DNA from: a virus
DNA length: 52,933 nt
Strand: one strand, 5' to 3'
Virus record (IMG/VR): IMGVR_UViG_3300012920_000054
Coordinates: 1 to 52,933 of that record
Position 1 is the stretch's first letter; every line of letters begins with the position of its first letter. The position numbers and the translations under genes are program-made. The notes under the pieces are model-generated. The model saw only the letters and a program-made list of their open reading frames with translations. It ran no database searches and had not been told where the DNA came from. This document shows positions 49,658-52,933 of the stretch, one piece after another.

Positions 49658-52616
49658 ACCTATAAGTTTTACCAAAATTGATAATGAATTAAGTTTAGGT
49701 AATTCACTGGGTAACTATCGCGGAGAATTCTTTCTGCATGTACCTTCAAACTCAGCAAGAATAATAGCACCTAATATGCCTATCAGCATGAGCTCTCTAG
49801 AAGGCTGTACAGTATTAGGCGACAATAATCCAATAACACCAAACATTGAACTTAGAAGTCAGTCACCACTAACTCAAAAAGTAAGTGTTCGCCCAGGCGG
49901 TACAACCACAATGACTGTAAAGTTTGATTCCAATTTTAATCACGATCCACAGCCAGTATTAACTTATCCAGTACAGCAAAATGTTGATGAACCTACAGTT
50001 GAATGGTTTGAAACAACTGGAGGCACCTATACTGCGGTGAATTCTTCTGAATATAGAACACGAGTAAGTGTTAAGGAGCCTGGTGTGGGTCCAGGAGAAT
50101 TAGATTTCACAGCAACGTCTGTTCTCACTATATCTACAGCAAGTGTAGGATCAAGAACTTTTGTTGCAGTAGGAAAAGCATATACTAGCAGAATGGATGT
50201 AGTAAATACTCCTATAGTAGCAACAAACAGTCAACAGTTTCCAGAATACAAAGTAATAGCATCCGTGGGTGCGGCACCTAGTGCTACACCAGGACAAGGA
50301 CAAATTTATGGAAAACCTAATCCTTACACTAGAACAATTATAACATATACAAATGGTGATCCTACTTTCTATCCAGAATTTACCATAATGTTCTTGGCAA
50401 GACTTTTTGGCTTCAATGTGCCTCCAGGGCAAGACAATAGACATCTATATGACTACCCTGCCAGGGAAAACGGCTGGGTCGCTACTTCACCAGCATATTG
50501 GCATCGAAGAGTCATGCTGTCCACCGACGGTGGAATAACTGAAACAGATGTCTCAGCACAGTTTTCAAACGACGATGTTCAAATGCCAGACTTTGGACCT
50601 AGTCTATTAGGATATCAAGGGTGGCAACAAGTTGCTATGAGAAAAAAATATACCGTAGCATATGAACACGGATATAGATATAGACCAACTATATCGAGAC
50701 GCAGAGAGTATGTAGATCCTACTGGAAACACAGTAACACTATCCACAGTTGTTGCAATACCAACTTTTGTAGTCAACATATTAGAGAAGACTGTAGACAA
50801 TGCTATTCCTACATTATTAAGTATTAACATTGACAAAGATGAAGTTGAAGAGATGCCAGGTGACGGCACATTTAATGTCACAGTTACTACACAACATGCA
50901 CAAGGTTATGGCTTTATAATGTCATCCAGTGACGGAAATGTTATACCACCAATGTGGAATCCAAGACTGATCATTGAAAAAGATGTACAAACATACACCT
51001 TAGGTAACGGCGGGGCATCAAGATTAACTGCAAGTAATCAAGGAAATGATCGAATACTCACCATAGGAGCAAGACCATACGAAGCAGGTGAGTGGAGTTC
51101 AGATGATGAAATAGTTGATCATGTAATTATTAAGAACATGGGTAAAATGCAAAAACTTTCTGGTACAGGCGTAGACAAGGGCACAGTCGACGAAGGCGAG
51201 TCATTTACGTTTACCGTAGTAGGCATAAACTTCCCAACAGCAATGACTGATGATTGGACATGGGAAACAACTTTCCCAGCCGAGACAGTGGTTGCTACAT
51301 CCGGAACATTTAATGTACCTTATTCAGGTAATAAATTTACAGGTAACTATTCTGGTTCGTTTACAGTTGATACTGTGGCAAGACCAACGCACTACAAAGA
51401 CGTCACAGGTGGTAGAATAAAAGTATATTACAAAGGTAAATTATTTGCACAAACAGCCAGTAATTTAAAAATTAAAAACACCTCAGCAGAGCCAGTAACA
51501 TTGCCTACTGCATTAGCAAATCCAACGCATCATGTACATGTCAAGACTGGAGAGACTGGACGGCCTGTGAGTGGTTATTATTATGCTACAGTTACATTAA
51601 ACACAGACGGAACGTACACTAGAAACAACGATGTGTACAATCCAGGTCCTAAACTTTACGCATCACCACAACCATTAGAAGGTGATTGGAAACCTAGAAT
51701 AACAGGATTGAACGGGGCAGTAGTAAAAGAAGTAGCATACGAAGATTATCTATTTGGGGTTAAACCAAGCGGTGCCGCTATTGCTTCTACGAATATCTCT
51801 GGCGGTACAGCATCATTACAACTACAGGCTATAAAATTAGTAAGTGCATTTGCTATGGCAAATTGTACTTTTAATTGGGAGTTTTATAACGAGGCATCCG
51901 GTGCCACAAGAACTGGAGGTACTATAAGTTGTAGTATTACAATTGATGCTATACCAACAGGACCAGGCATTGTAGATATCATTGGTGGCGAGACTGGTAT
52001 AGTCGGAGAAGATCCTTTTAGTACCGGTTTTGTTGTTGATGAGCCTAGAGGTGGAGATGGCAAAATTATCTCTGACCCAGATGTATTTGAGCCTTTAACA
52101 GGACAAGTAAATACTGGAGGAGAAATAAAAGAAGACACTCAAACAACTACTGTTTTTACTAATAATACACAAACAACTACAACTGTAAACACAGGTGTAG
52201 GAACAATAACAGTAACAGCGGCTCAGGTAGCCGCGGCTCAGGAAGCGGCGGCACTAGCGGCCTCATTAGCAGAAAAAGAAGCCATGGGAACATCTTATGA
52301 TTCCGGCGCGGCAGAACCTGTAGTAGTAGTTAAACATCCAACAGCAGGTTCGTTACTGAGAACATTCTGTAAAGGAACAACTAAAATGGGTGTGTATGCA
52401 AATGGTAGTGGTGGTTCATACAATGCAGTAATAAAACGTAATTCTACTGATTGTGGATACGAAGAACCTATAAAAACAACTGAAGCGGTTACAGTTACAC
52501 CTGCTGTAGCAAAATATAATGAAGCAGAAGTACAGGCACAGGTTGATAAGGCACTGGCTGAATTAGGTGTAATAGATCTAAGTGATATTTTAAGTCAAAT
52601 ACGAATATCTTTTTGA
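49644..52616 (+). CDS. Large virion/tail-fibre-associated protein (990 aa)
   Basis: GTG start at 49644 within the end of the previous gene (14-nt overlap), MAISRPISFTKIDNELSLGN. Residues about 1-75 resemble a collar-type start (NYRGEFFLHVPSNSARIIAP). Several Ig-like beta segments follow (for example DEVEEMPGDGTFNVTVTTQH; VDKGTVDEGESFTFTVVGIN). An Ala-rich helix (AAQVAAAQEAAALAASLAEK) lies near 855-875. The C-terminal domain has LLRTFCKGTTKMGVYANGSG and NSTDCGYEEP, with two cysteines, a module I associate with ends of marine phage fibre proteins. I cannot name it; an adhesin or accessory fibre is likely from position and composition. Confidence 0.65.
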   Translation: MAISRPISFTKIDNELSLGNSLGNYRGEFFLHVPSNSARIIAPNMPISMSSLEGCTVLGDNNPITPNIELRSQSPLTQKVSVRPGGTTTMTVKFDSNFNHDPQPVLTYPVQQNVDEPTVEWFETTGGTYTAVNSSEYRTRVSVKEPGVGPGELDFTATSVLTISTASVGSRTFVAVGKAYTSRMDVVNTPIVATNSQQFPEYKVIASVGAAPSATPGQGQIYGKPNPYTRTIITYTNGDPTFYPEFTIMFLARLFGFNVPPGQDNRHLYDYPARENGWVATSPAYWHRRVMLSTDGGITETDVSAQFSNDDVQMPDFGPSLLGYQGWQQVAMRKKYTVAYEHGYRYRPTISRRREYVDPTGNTVTLSTVVAIPTFVVNILEKTVDNAIPTLLSINIDKDEVEEMPGDGTFNVTVTTQHAQGYGFIMSSSDGNVIPPMWNPRLIIEKDVQTYTLGNGGASRLTASNQGNDRILTIGARPYEAGEWSSDDEIVDHVIIKNMGKMQKLSGTGVDKGTVDEGESFTFTVVGINFPTAMTDDWTWETTFPAETVVATSGTFNVPYSGNKFTGNYSGSFTVDTVARPTHYKDVTGGRIKVYYKGKLFAQTASNLKIKNTSAEPVTLPTALANPTHHVHVKTGETGRPVSGYYYATVTLNTDGTYTRNNDVYNPGPKLYASPQPLEGDWKPRITGLNGAVVKEVAYEDYLFGVKPSGAAIASTNISGGTASLQLQAIKLVSAFAMANCTFNWEFYNEASGATRTGGTISCSITIDAIPTGPGIVDIIGGETGIVGEDPFSTGFVVDEPRGGDGKIISDPDVFEPLTGQVNTGGEIKEDTQTTTVFTNNTQTTTTVNTGVGTITVTAAQVAAAQEAAALAASLAEKEAMGTSYDSGAAEPVVVVKHPTAGSLLRTFCKGTTKMGVYANGSGGSYNAVIKRNSTDCGYEEPIKTTEAVTVTPAVAKYNEAEVQAQVDKALAELGVIDLSDILSQIRISF

Positions 52617-52654
52617 TGCTGATAGTAATAAATATATGCGTATTTAATTAAGAT

Positions 52655-52662
52655 GATAAATA
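52655..52662 (+). promoter_or_regulatory. Late promoter (GATAAATA) for the second fibre gene
   Basis: ATGATAAATAAC lies 40 nt before the ATG at 52703. A weaker look-alike (TAATAAATA) is at about 52626-52634. Confidence 0.7.
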
Positions 52663-52702
52663 ACAGTAAGGAAAACATAAAGTTTAATGAGGAAAAACTC
52701 TA

Positions 52703-52933
52703 ATGTCATATGATATACAAAATACAGACGGTTCGTTAAATTACTCCGTTGCAGATAATCAGGTAAACACTAGCCAGTTTTCACTTGCATTGATCGGTCG
52801 TAATACAGCGAACTATGGTCAATATTTTGCTCAGAATGCCATTAGGCACCTTGAAAACTTTGCTAGTTCAGTACCACCTACACCAGGTACAAAATTAATT
52901 GGTCAATTATGGTTTGATAAAAATAGCAATGAA
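52703..52933 (+). CDS. Second tail fibre protein, N-terminal part (runs off window)
   Basis: ATG at 52703 with GAGG upstream opens a frame of 77 codons reaching the window end. It starts MSYDIQNTDGSLNYSVADNQ and contains SLALIGRNTANYGQYFAQNA and GTKLIGQLWFDKNSNE. This N-terminus parallels residues about 10-75 of the fibre at 47279 (DLVGRNYANYGE... GQLWYD), so both fibres probably attach through the same domain. The rest is outside the window. Confidence 0.8.
   Translation, partial: MSYDIQNTDGSLNYSVADNQVNTSQFSLALIGRNTANYGQYFAQNAIRHLENFASSVPPTPGTKLIGQLWFDKNSNE

Overview
The window is 52.9 kb of an AT-rich, gene-dense, intron-free genome that is clearly a T4-type (contractile-tailed) bacteriophage. 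Recognisable T4 homologues are the portal gp20, the recombination nuclease pair gp46/gp47, the late sigma factor gp55 and the baseplate proteins gp26, gp48, gp53, gp27-like, gp5, gp25 and gp6. Very large virion proteins with marine-phage motifs (YHYH-type domain, 'FYMPNG' motifs, glycine/valine beta repeats, fibre N-termini ending in 'GQLWYD') point to a marine T4-like myovirus of the cyanophage/pelagiphage kind. No photosynthesis or other host-diagnostic gene is present, so the host cannot be fixed from this window. There are no tRNAs, CRISPR arrays, insertion sequences or integration genes.

Layout. (1) 1-5000, minus strand: portal gp20 (its 3' end lies outside the window), an SGNH-hydrolase-like protein and a 974-aa tape-measure candidate. 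(2) 5026-6176, plus strand: a gp26-family protein whose mRNA carries a canonical -1 slippery heptamer, a 9-bp downstream stem and a start-less -1 ORF, so it probably makes a frameshifted fusion like tail-assembly chaperones. (3) 6196-6740: a gene-free stretch with nested hairpins and a plus-strand terminator, probably a structured non-coding RNA. (4) 6743-10832, minus strand: GIY-YIG endonuclease, gp46, gp47 and gp55 as a tight operon behind a sigma70-type promoter. (5) 10941-17321, plus strand: late baseplate operon gp48-gp53-gp27-like-gp5. (6) 17311-17897, minus strand: two small unknown genes with their own sigma70-type promoter and a strong terminator. (7) 17934-46558, plus strand: gp25-gp6-820-aa protein-7185-aa giant protein, mostly joined by TAATG stop/start overlaps. 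(8) 46583-52933, plus strand: virion/tail-fibre proteins, one with an S74 intramolecular chaperone, and the start of a second fibre gene with a related N-terminus.

How it works together. gp55 is the sigma factor that recognises T4-type late promoters. The octamer GATAAATA, one base from the T4 consensus TATAAATA, lies upstream of nearly every structural unit here on both strands (1121, 5026, 5066, 10941, 17934, 24929, 46583, 52655), while the gp55/47/46 operon and the small minus-strand genes have sigma70-type promoters. This fits early/middle expression of recombination and sigma genes followed by gp55-dependent expression of tail, baseplate and fibre genes. Over 40% of the window is the single 7185-codon giant gene, which follows gp6 where T4 has gp7/gp8 and was apparently enlarged by beta repeats, a PA14-like domain and a duplication shared with its upstream neighbour.
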